From assembly GCA_002633005.1 (NCBI GenBank), contig NMRA01000339.1, positions 332,510 to 396,509 of the forward strand: a stretch of 64,000 nt of DNA, read 5' to 3'. The stretch comes from Phoronis australis. Its lineage: Eukaryota > Phoronida > Phoronidae. Of the stretch, positions 1 through 12,065 are shown in pieces. The notes under the pieces are model-generated. The model did not search any database and had not been told where the DNA came from. It saw only the letters and a program-made list of their open reading frames with translations. The translations under genes and the position numbers were made by a program. Every line of letters starts with the position of its first letter. The first letter of the stretch is position 1.

Positions 1-1588
1 GAGTACGAAAGATTCCAGGTGTGCAGGATGACTGTTATTGTCGATGATTGGTTAGTGTATTACTAACATAACATTTATCAGTACGTTCAATAAAATTCCT
101 ACTTGCAGAGGTTCCAGAACATAGACAAGTCCTTTGCCAGACAGGCCAAGCGCGTCACTATGTACCATTTTGAAGGATGGGAGGATCTTCATCACGACCC
201 GACTTCAATGTCAGCCTTGCTACAACTTGCATGTATCGTGTATCTCACCCGGCAAGAACAGCACCGGCCCGTGTGTGCCATGTCTAAGTAAGTAGAAGGT
301 TGCTGCCTACTGTCGGGAGTCATTAATATTGTGGAGAGTTGTGTAGTCACATGGGTTGTTCAACTAGTTCTCAATTGAGACGTACCTCGCGGGCTCATAG
401 CGAAATCTTCAAAGCCCGGTGAAAAGAAAACAATAACGATGTTGATCGCGAATGGTTGATTCTTAAATTGGAACTTGCCTGCAGGCTAATTCCTTATTTC
501 TGTTATTGCTTGGTCAAATTAGTCAGAGACACAAATAGGGACAATGTGCATATGACATAGGTTGAAAACTGCCTAAGAGTTTTATTATTGTGGCGAAAAT
601 GATCCGCCGCAAGTCACTGAACCAAGTCCAGTACATGTAAGCATTGTGATCGACGTGGTGCTGGAGAATTACATCGCATGATGCGGGTTATTTGAGTTCC
701 CAATTAAGGTACGTCTTTAGTGCAAAGGTCAACTATTTGCATATTTTTGTTTTCCCATTTACAAGTTGACAATGAATACAACTGCACTTTGTTTAGAGTA
801 GATGGTGTCCAAATAGCATTGTCGTTCAGTTCCTGCTACACATTAGCATAGTAGGAGCATGCAAATACATGTTCAAGTAAAGGATTACATGTCAGTAGTA
901 CGAAGGAGCACTAGCCCGATGGTGCACCGTGACTAGTCCGAAGGCGTGCACGTTTCTTTGTACATGAATCTTTCGCACGTCACTGAATGAACGCGAAAAA
1001 CAATTTCTAAATAATTTCAAAAATGTTACTGCGTTTGCATTCGAAGACAATTGTGTTCAACACCTAGGTAGAAATTGTTTTTCGCGTTCATTCAGTGACG
1101 TGCGGAAGATTCATGTACAGAGAAACGTGCACGCCTTCGGACTAGTGCACCGTCGGGCTAGTGCTCCTTCGTACTCCGGAGAGTGGCTATTTTTGTAACG
1201 TTGGCGCAACAAGTCCATGAGTGAGCTTTCTGAGTGTAGTCACGATGTTACCGTCTTCATCGGAAATCAGAAGACTGGTAGTCACTTTTTGCGATTATCA
1301 GTTGCCGTATAGCCATTGTTTTTCAGAGACGGTTTCAAGAAATGTGGTGTGCTTTGTGCTACAGTTATTATGCACGACCAACTGACGTCAGAAAATGAAG
1401 TGGATATCTTCAATGCGGTTAAATCAGTCAAGCTCAATCGCCCGGAACTAGTTCCTACGTCAAAGGAGTACTCTTTGTGTTACGACATTGCTTTGGCTAT
1501 GTCTCAAGAATATTTGAAGTCTGGTCCTGCAGGAACGCGCACTGTCCACAAAGATCTACCTCCAAATGCGCGCACAAATGGACACTAA
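1..1588 (+). CDS. Receptor-type protein tyrosine phosphatase, inactive D2 domain (3' end of gene, partial)
   Basis: Coding exons are 1-50 (partial, donor GTTAGT at 51), 111-287 (donor GTAAGT at 288) and 1327-1588 (stop TAA 1586-1588); junction phases agree across both introns. The translation follows the second half of a PTP fold: a stretch like the pre-WPD strand (VTMYHFEGWED), then the P-loop region (MSKDGFKKCG), then DIFNAVKSVKLNRPELV and the final helices. It looks like the membrane-distal D2 domain of receptor phosphatases. The residues that catalysis needs are changed: the WPD loop reads WED, the P-loop cysteine position is Ser, the P-loop arginine position is Lys, and the Q-loop glutamine is replaced (LVPT). 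By family knowledge such D2 domains are pseudophosphatases that regulate or bind rather than hydrolyse. The active D1, membrane segment and ectodomain must lie upstream of the window. The protein ends with a short hydrophilic tail. The intron carries a foldback element. Confidence 0.85.
898..1175. repeat. Foldback element (inverted repeat) in phosphatase intron
   Basis: An arm of about 112 bp at 898-1009 is repeated in reverse complement at 1069-1175 with few mismatches; the outer edge begins TACGAAGGAGCACTAG and the inner edge is CAATTTCTA. The roughly 60-bp spacer has no coding signal. The structure fits a MITE or foldback DNA transposon. I saw no clear target-site duplication. Confidence 0.8.
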
Positions 1589-2165
1589 CTCGTCTTAACA
1601 GTACGCCGTCTTGCGATTGTGATGTATTAGTTCAAAGCCTAGATTGAACGGTGGAATATTTAAATTTTGTTCCTGTACAGTACATGTATATATTGAAGGC
1701 GTCACGATGACCACGCTAAACTGTTCCCGTCAACGTCACCATGAGAATTCTCAATTAAACCTGCATTTCGTCCTGGGGATCTTAAACGAAACGCTTTGGA
1801 TTAAAATATAAAAATAAACCCCGCTCGCACGATCTTAATTTATGCCAACTGAGTCGGCAACTCAAGTCATTGGCAATATGTACATGCGCCAGTTTCTAAT
1901 TCGTTGTTAGGGTTGGCCTACCCCAAATTCTGAAGCGTTATCGTGAGTTGATTGTCTCATGTTCTTGTTGGTAACGGAAATAAAGTACTATCAAGGTAAA
2001 GAGACCGATTTTAGGAAAGTAGAAGGCCTAACTTGAGTTTCGTTTCAATAATTATCTAAACAGGGCGATTTGCTGCTCTAACCACGTTTTGTAAGACAGC
2101 ATTTAGCTGGGTAACACCGCGCACAAAATGGTTCTATGCAACGGTTCCCGAGACAGACAATATAC
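1589..2165 (+). other. Phosphatase 3' UTR and intergenic DNA
   Basis: No coding signal. Two canonical AATAAA hexamers lie downstream of the stop, at 1813-1818 and 1979-1984; either could end the phosphatase transcript. The LINE 3' end starts after this stretch. Confidence 0.4.
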
Positions 2166-4300
2166 TTTTTAAGGTGATATAAATTTATTCAGAATACACA
2201 AAACATACACTACAGGGAAAATAATGACAAACCCAGAAATCGAGGGGCATTATATCTGAGTTGTAGGCAGTACATAGATGAAAGTATTCAAACATTTAGA
2301 TATGCTATTGCAAACATATTAAAAAAACAAAAAAGGATTGTACAGATATGGTAACAGGAGCAACAACATATATAAGCGATGCATAAAAATTTACCAACAC
2401 TACTTAAGAGGACTTCATTGACTGAGAAAAAGGTCGAAGTTTAGATTACCATTTAATAATAATGTAAGTTTAGTAGAGATATTACAAGAATTGAGAGCAT
2501 TTTCAATTAATTGGTTTTCATTGAGTGCACGAAAGAGTGAATTCCTCTGGCATTCGATGAGGGCACATTTAAAGAAAATATGATGATAAGGTTGATGGTC
2601 ACCACATTTACTGTTTGGAGGGACAAATGTTGTCCCTAAATTTGTCGGTGTTGAGGAAGAGACCGCATGTAGATCTGTACAATGCTATTTCGAGTCGATT
2701 TCGCGGGGCAACGAGAATTGTGTCAGAGCTATTGAATTTTAAAACTGTTTTTATACTAGCGAATGAGTTGCTTTCTTTAATAGAGACTGGAAGAGATTTG
2801 CAGTTCTTGATGCACAACAAAACTGTAGACCTTGTGAATGCCTGATTGAACGACGGAGGAATTGCATATAGGGCGGAAGATCTCAAACCAGTACGATGGT
2901 CTTGTCTAGTATACAGATCAAATAATTTTTTAACAGAGGCATTGTTGACATTGTTTAGTATTTTGAAAGTAATGGTGGTCTTGTGAAGATTGCGTCGAGT
3001 GGACAGTTTGGGCTACTTGAGATTATTTAAATCTTAACACTATTGGATGACCCTATAGCTGTAAGCTCCAGATATGAGTAAGGCAGCTTGATACTGCATT
3101 TTCGCCAAATGTGGAGAGTACAAGTGTTGGCAGACTGATACATAATATCACAAAAAATCGGTGTGTGGAAGTATAAAGGATTTGAACAGGACTTCTTAAT
3201 GTGTAGAATTCAGATGGTGAGAGACAAGCTTAAGTGGATTAATTAGTTTCAGAATTTTTTGTACGAGCTTCCGAACGTGGGAAGTGAAGGAAAGCTTTTC
3301 ATCTAACAGCTTGCCAAGATGTCTGTGCGACTGTTTTCTAGGAATGATTTCATCATTAAGTTTGAGGTCATAGGATGAGTCCACATAGAAGAGAGAATTG
3401 TTAGATTTGGATAAGGTGAGATGAACGCTTTTTTATGGCTTAAAATTCAATCTCCATTCTTGTGACCAAGAGCTGAATTTATTCAAGTCATGCTGTAGCT
3501 GCAAAAAAAAAACTGCCAGGGCTGTCTCCTGCAAAGGGGTAAAAAGTGTTACATGACAGATTATCAGTAAGGTCATTAATACATGTATAAACCAAGGAGA
3601 GAAGAGAGCCTAATACGCTACCCTGCGGTACACCTGTGTTTACAAACCCAGAATGAGATGATGTCAACGTCGACATGAACACTGTATGTGCGATCAGAGA
3701 GATATATGATACATGTATGACGTGATCATATTTAGAACATTCCCAGTAATGCAATACGGTTGGAGTTTGTATAATAGAAGGTCATGAGGGACACAGTCGA
3801 AAGCAGAGGTTATGTCTAGAAAGATGGATATGACACTATCGCCCTTCTCAAAATGTAAATGACTGATCTCTTGTAGGCCCTACTATTTCAACAAGTTGTG
3901 CCACGGTGCTGTTTCCAGGCAAAAATCGAAATTATTGATGATAAATCAAGTTGTTTTGTTTGAGAAATGTAAGAATATTTTGAGTAATGACGTTTTCGAA
4001 GATTTTGGATAGGCTTTTAAGTAAAGTTATTGGGCGATAATTAAAAATGTCAGTTTTGGAGTCTTTTTGTTTATCGGGACCATAATTTCATGTTTCCAAG
4101 AAAACGGATACGCAGCTAGTTGAAGAATTTTGTTAAATATGTTGGTTAAAGGCGTGGTAATTTCGTTGGTAATTATTTTGATCATCCTACTGGTGATAAA
4201 AACTGTGCCATCATTCTTATTGTGGTCAGTTTCATGAAGATACTTGCGGACGTCGGTTTGATAACGATAAACTTCTGATGGTAGAATCTGCATAACGTAT
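2166..4300 (-). mobile_element. Degenerate non-LTR (LINE) retrotransposon, reverse transcriptase and 3' end
   Basis: Minus-strand fragments in order give a broken reverse transcriptase. 4293-4027 holds the early RT motif region (TPLTNIFNKILQLAAYPFSW, then MVPINKK). 3754-3488 holds GVPQGSVLGSLL and a catalytic-box relic reading FAGD in place of the usual (F/Y)ADD. 3384-3196 holds the thumb-like segment with LDEKLSFTSHV. About 2886-2608 holds a C-terminal tail (LEIALYRSTCGLFLN). The frame is broken between these pieces and a key aspartate is changed, so the copy is dead. The 3' noncoding end at about 2170-2600 matches the LINE 3' end at 23850 (shared stretch GGCATTATATCTG on the plus strand). 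The clade cannot be named with confidence. Confidence 0.8.
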
Positions 4301-4933
4301 TACTTGAAATATAAGGCCATATGGCCTGAATGCCGAATAGTGCGCTTTTTCTAAATGACCTAGAATTAAAGGCCGCCACTTTATATTCGAGTACAAGGCC
4401 ATTCCGTTATTTCGGATCATTTTCATTTTTGCCAATCAGTCATGACCAACTTTGAAAATATTAATTAATACCAAAGATTAAGAAATACTGCTTGGCTAAA
4501 AGGGTCCCATAAAGTATTCAACAAGTAATACAATAAAGCAAACAAAAAACAACAGAGCACGTGTAGAGAATTCTAAAATGACAAGTACTACACACTCAGG
4601 TATACTTGGGTAGGGTATTGGCTGTACGGTGTTCGACCTGTTCACGCCTGTCGGGTGTTCTCCAAACTTCATCTGACACTTGTGGTCAAGTATTGAAGCC
4701 TCCTCGAAGCCTGATACCCTATTTATTGGTTTTGCTGAAGCCAGCAGGGGTAATTTTAGGATCGCGTTGATCAGCTGTCAAAGTCGAACACCCTTAAAGC
4801 ACTATCTGACGATCGATATGTTAATTACCTGATCTCGAGTTACGAGCATTTATTGGTCGTAACATACCACATAAAACCGGGACAACCAATTGCACCTATA
4901 GTCATTCTCCATAGTCTTAAGTGTGAAAAATTG

Positions 4934-5212
4934 TCAGATACTGCGGCTCTTTTTCCCTGGTTTATGCCGGAGGTCTATGATATAATGAGGAATGGCGAGG
5001 CATTGCAATTGCTGGGTGGTTCTGTTGCTAAATAGAACCGTAAATTCATTGGTAGCCACATCATGATAGAGATTGGTTCTATTTCGGACCCAGTTCTCTA
5101 TACATTTCCAAAAGTTTTGAACAACATCACACCACCAATATAAATGAAGCAAAGTCTCAAGTTCCCTCTTACAGAAAGTACACAGGGAGAAATTACTAAC
5201 GCCAATTTTCAC
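4934..5212 (-). mobile_element. Second LINE fragment, C-terminal zinc-knuckle-like tail
   Basis: A 92-residue minus-strand reading frame contains CTFCKRELETLLHLYWWC followed by VVQNFWKCIENW. This CxxC...E(T)xxHLxxxC pattern is the usual C-terminal tail of several LINE ORF2 families. Since it is itself a C-terminus and lies upstream (minus sense) of the element at 2166-4300, it is a separate insertion. No RT domain is seen attached to it. The 300-plus bases between 4300 and 4934 hold no gene that I recognise. Confidence 0.55.
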
Positions 5213-6274
5213 AAGATAAGACTAATTGCAACTGATAATTCTATGAGACGGACTAAACTGAAACCACCGAAGCTTCACACCAATTAAAAGTTCATATATT
5301 TAGACATTTTCCCACCAGTCAGAAGTACCACAGGTATAGGCTAACGGCCTATAGCAATTACCTGTAGGTCGGTCTGGCTTGCTGTTTCACTTCAGACCTA
5401 CAAAGCACAAAATTGTTGTATTCCTATATATGTCTGTCCTATTTATCTGCAAATAATTTCACAAAAATGGCGTAAAAGATGCAAGCAGGTAAAAATTGCC
5501 TCTCTCCTTGATTTTCTCATTTTCAAAAAAATAGCTTTTCTGAGGCCATATAAATTCAGAAACAAGAGTCTAATATTGAACTTTTTACAAAAGCCATCAA
5601 ATGACAATAAAAACCCGCACTCGTTCAATAGATCTGAGACGTAACAAAAGAATTCCACGATTTGAGGAAACCCGGTAAACACTGCGTGACGGGAGATGCT
5701 GCACTCTACAATCAGTCATTTAGAGTTCAGTTCGAAGTCCCTCCGGGCCTCTCTCGGAAAGCAGAAATTTCACGCATAGTAATAAAGCCGGTAACTGAAT
5801 CAGTATAGTGGCGTACAATGGCATGGCGTTATCAATTTACTGGCATCTGTTAAGAACTGCCACACGACTGGTATTATCACCGAGGCTAGCCTACCGTACG
5901 CCGATGAATCCGAACGGAAAACATCAGTTTCAGGCAAGATCCGTAAGACGTTGTTGTTAGCCTCGGACAAATTCGCCATGTGAGATCAGATCACTTCCTG
6001 GTTCATGACTTCTCGTGACCTGTGTCAAACCATGCCTCAAATTTGGTGTTGATTTTTGCGTCCCGGAATTTTTTTCCGATGTGAATTAACCGATTAAAAA
6101 CCTGTAGCGTAATTAAGTTTCACTCAGTAGTGCTTGTCAGTTGGGACAAAACCTTTTGTTTCTTTCAGACACTCGATTAGCACGTGAGGAAGGGGCCCAT
6201 CTCTACTTCGGTGTGTGTCGGCAGCCAATGTAAAGCCTGTAATGACGAGCTGAGTGTGCTCTAGCCGCAGTGAA

Positions 6275-6416
6275 ATGTAGGCCATACAAAAGGTGCTTCG
6301 TTGAGGTTACTGAGTGCTACACGAACTTTGCAGTATAGGTGGCGCTGTGTCAGAGGGTAGGTTGAGGTTCGCTGGTGTGTAATGTAGGTCATACAAAAGG
6401 TGCTTGGTTGAGGTTC
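6275..6416. repeat. Short direct repeat upstream of acyltransferase
   Basis: A sequence containing ATACAAAAGGTGCTT and GTTGAGGTT occurs at about 6275-6310 and again at about 6381-6416, a 106-bp tandem offset just upstream of the acyltransferase start. The rest of 5213-6490 shows no gene; it presumably holds the promoter and 5' UTR. Confidence 0.6.
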
Positions 6417-6490
6417 GCTATATCAGTGATATAGAGAGGCTACCGCCTATCAGAGATCAGTCGCAGTTGATTTTGTTGTTGGCAAATATA

Positions 6491-9400
6491 ATGTCCGTTA
6501 CTCACAGGCGTTGTCTTGGACCATCAGAGAACGGCGTGGTTCATACGGTCCGCCATAAGAACTTCATCATAGTGTACAGCTTAGCTCTGGAGACAACTAA
6601 GCCTCTGACGAAGAACCACGTGGAGGGTGGCCTGCTTCAACTCATGGACACTTATCCCTTGTTAAAAATGAAGATTTCTGAAGAACGCGGGGCAAAATAC
6701 TTCGAAGAAGCTTCATGTAGCGGTCTCGATTTCATGCAGATGTCTGGACTTTGGTACGACTGTCACCATGTTTTATTGGAAACACCGTTTGATGAAAACG
6801 GACCTCTCTGGCGTGCAAGATTCCTTACGGGCGGAAACAGCGACTGTAGCGCTAGTCCGAACCGTTATTACATCCTGTTAAGTTTTCATCATGCAATTAC
6901 AGATGGGACGTCGATTTTAGTCATGACGGACACTCTCATGAAAATCTTAAGTGCAAAGGTTGTCGACGACGAGTTGAGTCGCCACGGTCCCGTGAGTGTG
7001 ACACCGCCACAAGAAGATTTGCTGACAAGACGCGATTATAAATGGTCTGAAGTAAGCAGGTTATGGAAGAAAATCAAGTCTTGGGAAAACATTCCGTGTT
7101 CATGGGCTGCGTGCTTCCCCGGTAAGGTATATTGCAACCTCATGAAGGTCAAAGGACCCTCCGAGTTGTTGATTGGGCCTATTTTCACATACGACCGTCA
7201 GCGAGTGTGAACAGGGCAGTGCAGCGACTGTGGTCAAACTCTTGAACATCTATAGCTGGAATTCTCCATGTAAAAATTAACAGTTTTAATAATGTACGTT
7301 CAACATATTTATATGTGGACGCATTACTGCCGTCATCTCCGGCGTCCGCTGCTCTATCTCCAAAACCCTTTGACGCACGTTCATGAAATTTTGCACACAT
7401 GTTCCTATCATAGATGGGATGGCATGAGCGAACTTTCGGATCCGACTACAGGTGTGCCCCCTAGTGGCAATTTTAGTTTTACGCTTACCTCGATCTATAT
7501 CGTCAAAGGCCTAAACGTATTTTCATAAAATTTGACATATAGGCTCTATATTAGTGAGATGACGATATCCTCCCGTTTTCGGATGGATTCGACGCAGTTT
7601 GCGCCACCTAGTGGCCATTTTTGCTGTTTTCGAGTCTGTTTTTTTGGCGTCCACCCCTCTATCAACAAACCCGTTCTAAGGATGATCGTGGAAATGTATG
7701 TATTTATTATGAAGAGGACGGCTGACGATGATTTTCCGATGATTTCGACTACTGTGGCGCCTCCTAGTGGCAGTTTTGTCCCCTTTTGCAAGTGTATTCA
7801 TGACGACGACTTTCCGACGGATCTGACTATCATTGTGCCCCCTAGTGGCAATTTATTTTTTTACGTTTACCTCTGTATCTTTAAAGGTCCTCAAGGTATT
7901 TTCATAAAGTTTGGAATATAGACACCTACATGTATTAGTGAGGTGACGCTATCCTCCCGTTTTCGGATAGATTCGACGTAGTTTGCGTCACCTAGGGGCC
8001 ATTTTTGATGTTATCTAGTCTGTTTTTTGGCGTCCACCCTTCTATCAACCAAACCACGAATTCAGTTCCCATTTAAAGCAATTTATGAGGCCTGTTCATT
8101 ATCTTGCGTAGTTAGGAACACTAACTCTCAGAATTAAAACAAAAACAAAGGAAGGACCACAAGGCACCTCGCACGCTAAAACTATTTGTACGCAAGTGGA
8201 CGGGAATGCGTGCATCCGACACCCCACAATTTCTGGGTGAGATGTAGCTGTAGTAAACCAACACGCCTGTTTACCGCGTGAATTTCAAAGTAAAGAAAAC
8301 GAAAAATAAGTAAGGCAAACGACCTACATTATTGTTTTTAAAATTGAAAAGTATAAATGTAGTAACCGTCTTTGAATTTTTACATTCTCTGCGTTATTAG
8401 AGAAACTGGCGAATTTTTTTTTTCTGCATCGCGGCTAATCCACGAGCATTAATTTGTGAATGAATTAGGACGTGTTAGTCACAGTTTGGCTTTGGCTTAG
8501 GCTTGCGTCGGCGTTGGGGTTACAAGACTCCAAATGTTAGCGTAGGAGTTGTCTCATGTCGAAGTCAAAAACGAATATTAAGTAAGGCAAACGTCAAAAA
8601 TGACTGTTTTAAGGTCGAAAAATGAAGATTAGCCGTCTTCGAATTTTCAAAATTGGAGCATTATAAGAGAAATTATAGCGAATACGTTTTCTTCAGCAGC
8701 GCGGATGAGCCACGTACAAAGGACAGGTTAGTTACGCTTATAGCGTTGGCGTGACGAAATGTTAGTGTACGGGGTGCCTCATGCTTCTCCCTAAAACATG
8801 AATGAAAATCAGAGTTTCCAGAGATGGCGCTGCACTGATAAGTGGATTAACATTCGCTGTCTCTATAAACGCGCATACACGCTCAACAAAATACGCCAGA
8901 GTTGTACACGTGTGCAAAATTTATTGTTCCGTGAATGAAAAGAATTTGCTGCGCAGTTTTACTGACTGAGTGAGGACTATGTTCTAGACCTTGTCACAAA
9001 AAATATTTGCACATACTTATTAAATAAAGATGAAATTCCAGTTTAGCTTACAGAAACACTTTTCAAAACCTTTATCAGGCTGGGTAAGTGTCAACCTTTT
9101 TTGACGGCTGCTGAGAGCAAAGTTTACCCAGCTACGTCGAACGGCAACTGGGAGCCGCACTCTCATGGCAATGCTGTGCTTAAGCTTGAAATCAAGTATG
9201 CGTATGCGTGAACTTGGAACACCTGCGGAAGCACGGCAAGTTCACTCATATAACCATGTTCTCGTTGATAAACGTTTATACTGCACTTAAACAAATCACA
9301 TGTTTGTAAATAATGAAAAATTTAACCAACTTTTATTGACTTTATCAACTATTGGCGATCTTAGTCACCAAACAAAAGTTAATTAACAGTTCACATTTTC

Positions 9401-10757
9401 CTCTAATTCCTTGTCACAAGTTCCGGCGGTAAGGGAGAAAATTGGTGATTGTGTGCCCAACAATTACAAAAATCATTTACACTGAACAAGAAATATCATT
9501 TGATTGCCTAAGTGAGTACTCAATTACGAGGTCACGCATACATGACTTGTAAGTCGCGTTTACAAATCGCAGCACTGACCCTGGTCACCTGAAAACAGTT
9601 ACCATATACCATCTGTATTTCCAATGCAGTAAACCTAATCTGATAGAAATAATTACAAGCGCACGATTTTCGAACAATGATTTGCACACTCATTTAACTC
9701 GGTTATGTGTTTATGAATAAGCTCAACTTGCTGCTTGGCTGAGGCGTGCCTTCCTGCCGCCAGAATACCTTTGATGCCATAAGAGACCGCACAGGGTAAT
9801 GCACATCGTCTAGTAGAATTGGTGGAGCAAGGTCTGTAAACGATATTCTCATGTCGTGTACGTACGCGATATGAAAACTAGTTCAGGCACAGCATCAAAG
9901 CATCAAAACCATTTTGGCTGAAATCGCCAAAACTGTGTTTACCAGACTATCCATTCATGCTCTGAGTGAATAGTATTAGTTGTTTGACCCTTTATGTACT
10001 GTGTATTGCTTTGTTTCCAAGCTTCATATTTCTTCGTGTTTTAGTTATGGTGGAAAACAACCGGAAAACAAAGCTTTTGCGAGGTGGCAACCTAGATGCA
10101 AACAGCACGGAATCGTTGATCAAGCGATGCAAAGAAGAGCGGGCAACTGTCAACGGAGCTGTAATGGCAGCCATCAACATAGCAATGTACAATCATTTTG
10201 TCGCAAAAGGGCACATCAGCTGTGGCAGTGAGCTACCACTTAGAGCGGAAGTCGATGTCAACCTACGCAGATTTTTAGATAAGAAATACGCTTCTGCTTG
10301 CGGCTTGTATATGAATATTTTAGTTGCCTCGTTTGTTGTAAAAAGTGACTCGCTTGCAAACTTTTGGCAGGCGGCAAGGTACGCCACTGAATGCACTCAT
10401 AAAGAGATGTCCGATGAATTTGTTATGCGCATCCTCACGCTCGACACTGTCAATGACATGGAAAGAACCATGCGCGAACAACAAGAGAAACCGTCATGTC
10501 ACTTAGACTATGCGATATCCAACTTGGGCGACATTTCATCAAAATTCCCAGGTGTGTACGAAAACTTGGAAGTCCTTTGGTTTAATCAGTCGACAAGTTG
10601 TCAAGACCAGGGTTATCCATTTTGTTTCTTCGCAGAAACATTTCGCAGAAAGCTGCATTTGAACGCTGACATTGTAAGTCACCATGTGAGCGAAACAGAC
10701 GCCCGAACGATCATTGACCAGGCCATTCAGACCTTACGTCAGTCGACATCATCTTGA
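6491..10757 (+). CDS. HHxxxDG acyltransferase (condensation / alcohol acetyltransferase-like), 447 aa
   Basis: Two exons join in phase: 6491-7121 (donor GTAAGG after CCCG) and 10045-10757 (acceptor TTTTAG; stop TGA). The total of 1344 nt is 448 codons including the stop. I chose ATG 6491 because the sequence resembling the family begins there; upstream codons in frame look like 5' UTR. Residues 133-139 read HHAITDG, the HHxxxDG active-site motif of the CoA-dependent acyltransferase superfamily that includes NRPS condensation domains, alcohol acetyltransferases and PapA5-like enzymes. The second exon carries VDVNLRR and DYAISNLGD, the places where these proteins have their channel-floor and bridging motifs. 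There is no DFGWG motif, so it is not of the plant BAHD type. No signal peptide or membrane segment is obvious. The substrate is unknown. A decayed relative lies downstream at 12066-12408. Confidence 0.75.
7425..8050. repeat. Two tandem copies of an interspersed repeat in the acyltransferase intron
   Basis: A unit starting near CCCCCTAGTGGCAATTT and running through TATCCTCCCGTTTTCGGAT and GGCGTCCACCC occurs at about 7455-7670 and 7838-8045, with CCTAGTGGCAGTTTTG also at about 7765. A related piece on the other strand is at 38960-39130. The reading frames across it are chance openings: the peptide PPSGN recurs because the DNA recurs. Confidence 0.65.
8290..8790. repeat. Divergent tandem repeat, period about 265 bp
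   Basis: Segments near 8300-8560 and 8570-8787 share in order AAGTAAGGCAAACG, CCGTCTT(T/C)GAATTTT, an AGAGAAA...GCGAAT stretch, GCGCGGAT/CGCGGCTAAT, and CAAATGTTAG/GAAATGTTAG. Identity is modest, so this is an old duplication inside the intron. The rest of the intron (8790-10044) holds nothing I recognise. Confidence 0.5.
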
Positions 10758-11906
10758 ACCTGATATCGCCTGCTTCATTCTTACCTGTTTATCGCATGCG
10801 CGCACCCAGCCTAAAATATAGGGGGGCTCCAATTACTCTCGTTATGGTGACAAAATCAAGGAGGACTAAAAAACGGACCACTAGGTTTAGGCCTACGAAT
10901 TGTGCATCTGCGCCGATTTTAGGTGTTCTTTGTGGACCTTTATGTCGTTTACTCGGACTTTTTTTACTGAGGCAAACGTTTTTGCCCAATTCGCCAAATT
11001 GGGGAGGGGGGGGGGCTCGTTCGAGCCCCCTGAGCCCCACCCCCCGGGTGCGCCCATGTATCGGACATAATTTCGAGTCCATTTTTAAAAATGAGCAGGG
11101 TTATTCACAAGATGTATCTACAGTTAATTAATATGTGGGCTGATTTGGTCACAACGGTTAGTTACCATAGTCCGTTTTGTTTCAAATGAAAATTATAATA
11201 TTCAATGATAGAAATAAGCATTCCTTCATCAGCCCTACGGCGATATCACTGAATTTTGTGTGCTCGGTCGCGAGAAAACGCTTGCACTATGACAACTCTT
11301 TTCTTATCTCAAAGGTGTCTTACTTTTGTTTGGGATCTTGTACATGAACCTTCGTAATGACCACTAAATTCGTGAGATTTTGCCTAAATACAACGGTGTG
11401 GCATGAAGATTACGTTCTATGTTTTTCAGAAATTGAATCCGCAGTAAAAACATACATTTGGAGGCAGAAATGTTGTAACTCCGTGGACATTATTCGACCT
11501 TTGTTATAATGGCGTAATTTACGAAGTGGATCCTGGAGTTCTTTTGGTGAAAATTTGAACTGGGTCACGAAGTTCTGGATGTCACTCAGTCGGAACATAC
11601 ACCCGTAACGTGAGTGCATGCAGCATTTTTACTCCATTGTACCCCATTATATCAACTGCTTAATTAAAAATCAAAGCAGTTTAATTCAGTTTGGTTATGA
11701 ATTTTCCGTAATTTCCTAATTCTCATTAAAAATTTGCACGGACCCTGCAAGTGCTGGAGAATGAAAACTTTTTTCAGCAAGTCTCAGTGACTGCAATAAT
11801 TATTTCGTCATTAATAGTGCATAACGTGATGTTGCGGTCGCCTGAAGATCGGATGACGTAGCTATGTGTAGAGACTGGTTTGCGGCAGTTCAAGATATAC
11901 CGCTAT
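10758..11906. other. Intergenic, no gene seen
   Basis: Downstream of the acyltransferase stop. The only notable structure is a G-run/C-run hairpin at about 11004-11047 (a run of ten G, then GAGCCCCCTGAGCCCC, then a run of C). The open frames crossing it are compositional. No polyadenylation signal stands out close to the stop. Confidence 0.4.
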
Positions 11907-12064
11907 AGGCGGATCCAGGTGGGTTCAAGGGGGCCCGGACCCCCCCTTTTCCCTTGATATTAGTGAAATCAAATCTAGAATTTACAAATTACTAACTTGG
12001 ACTTCCCTTTTTAAAAAAGTCCTTGGTCCGACTCCCCCTTTAAAAATCCTGGATCCGCCCCTGA
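11907..12064. repeat. Short MITE with GGATCC-containing inverted ends
   Basis: The left end reads AGGCGGATCCAGG, then GGGGGCCCGGACCCCCCC. The right end reads GGTCCGACTCCCCC and then CCTGGATCCGCCCCTGA, the reverse complement of the left end. About 158 bp with an AT-rich core. It looks like a miniature inverted-repeat element. Confidence 0.65.
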
Positions 12065-12065
12065 C

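Noticed and set aside
10789-11131. Overlapping open frames on both strands across a G-run
   Set aside because: Low-complexity G/C runs cause the opening; no domain.
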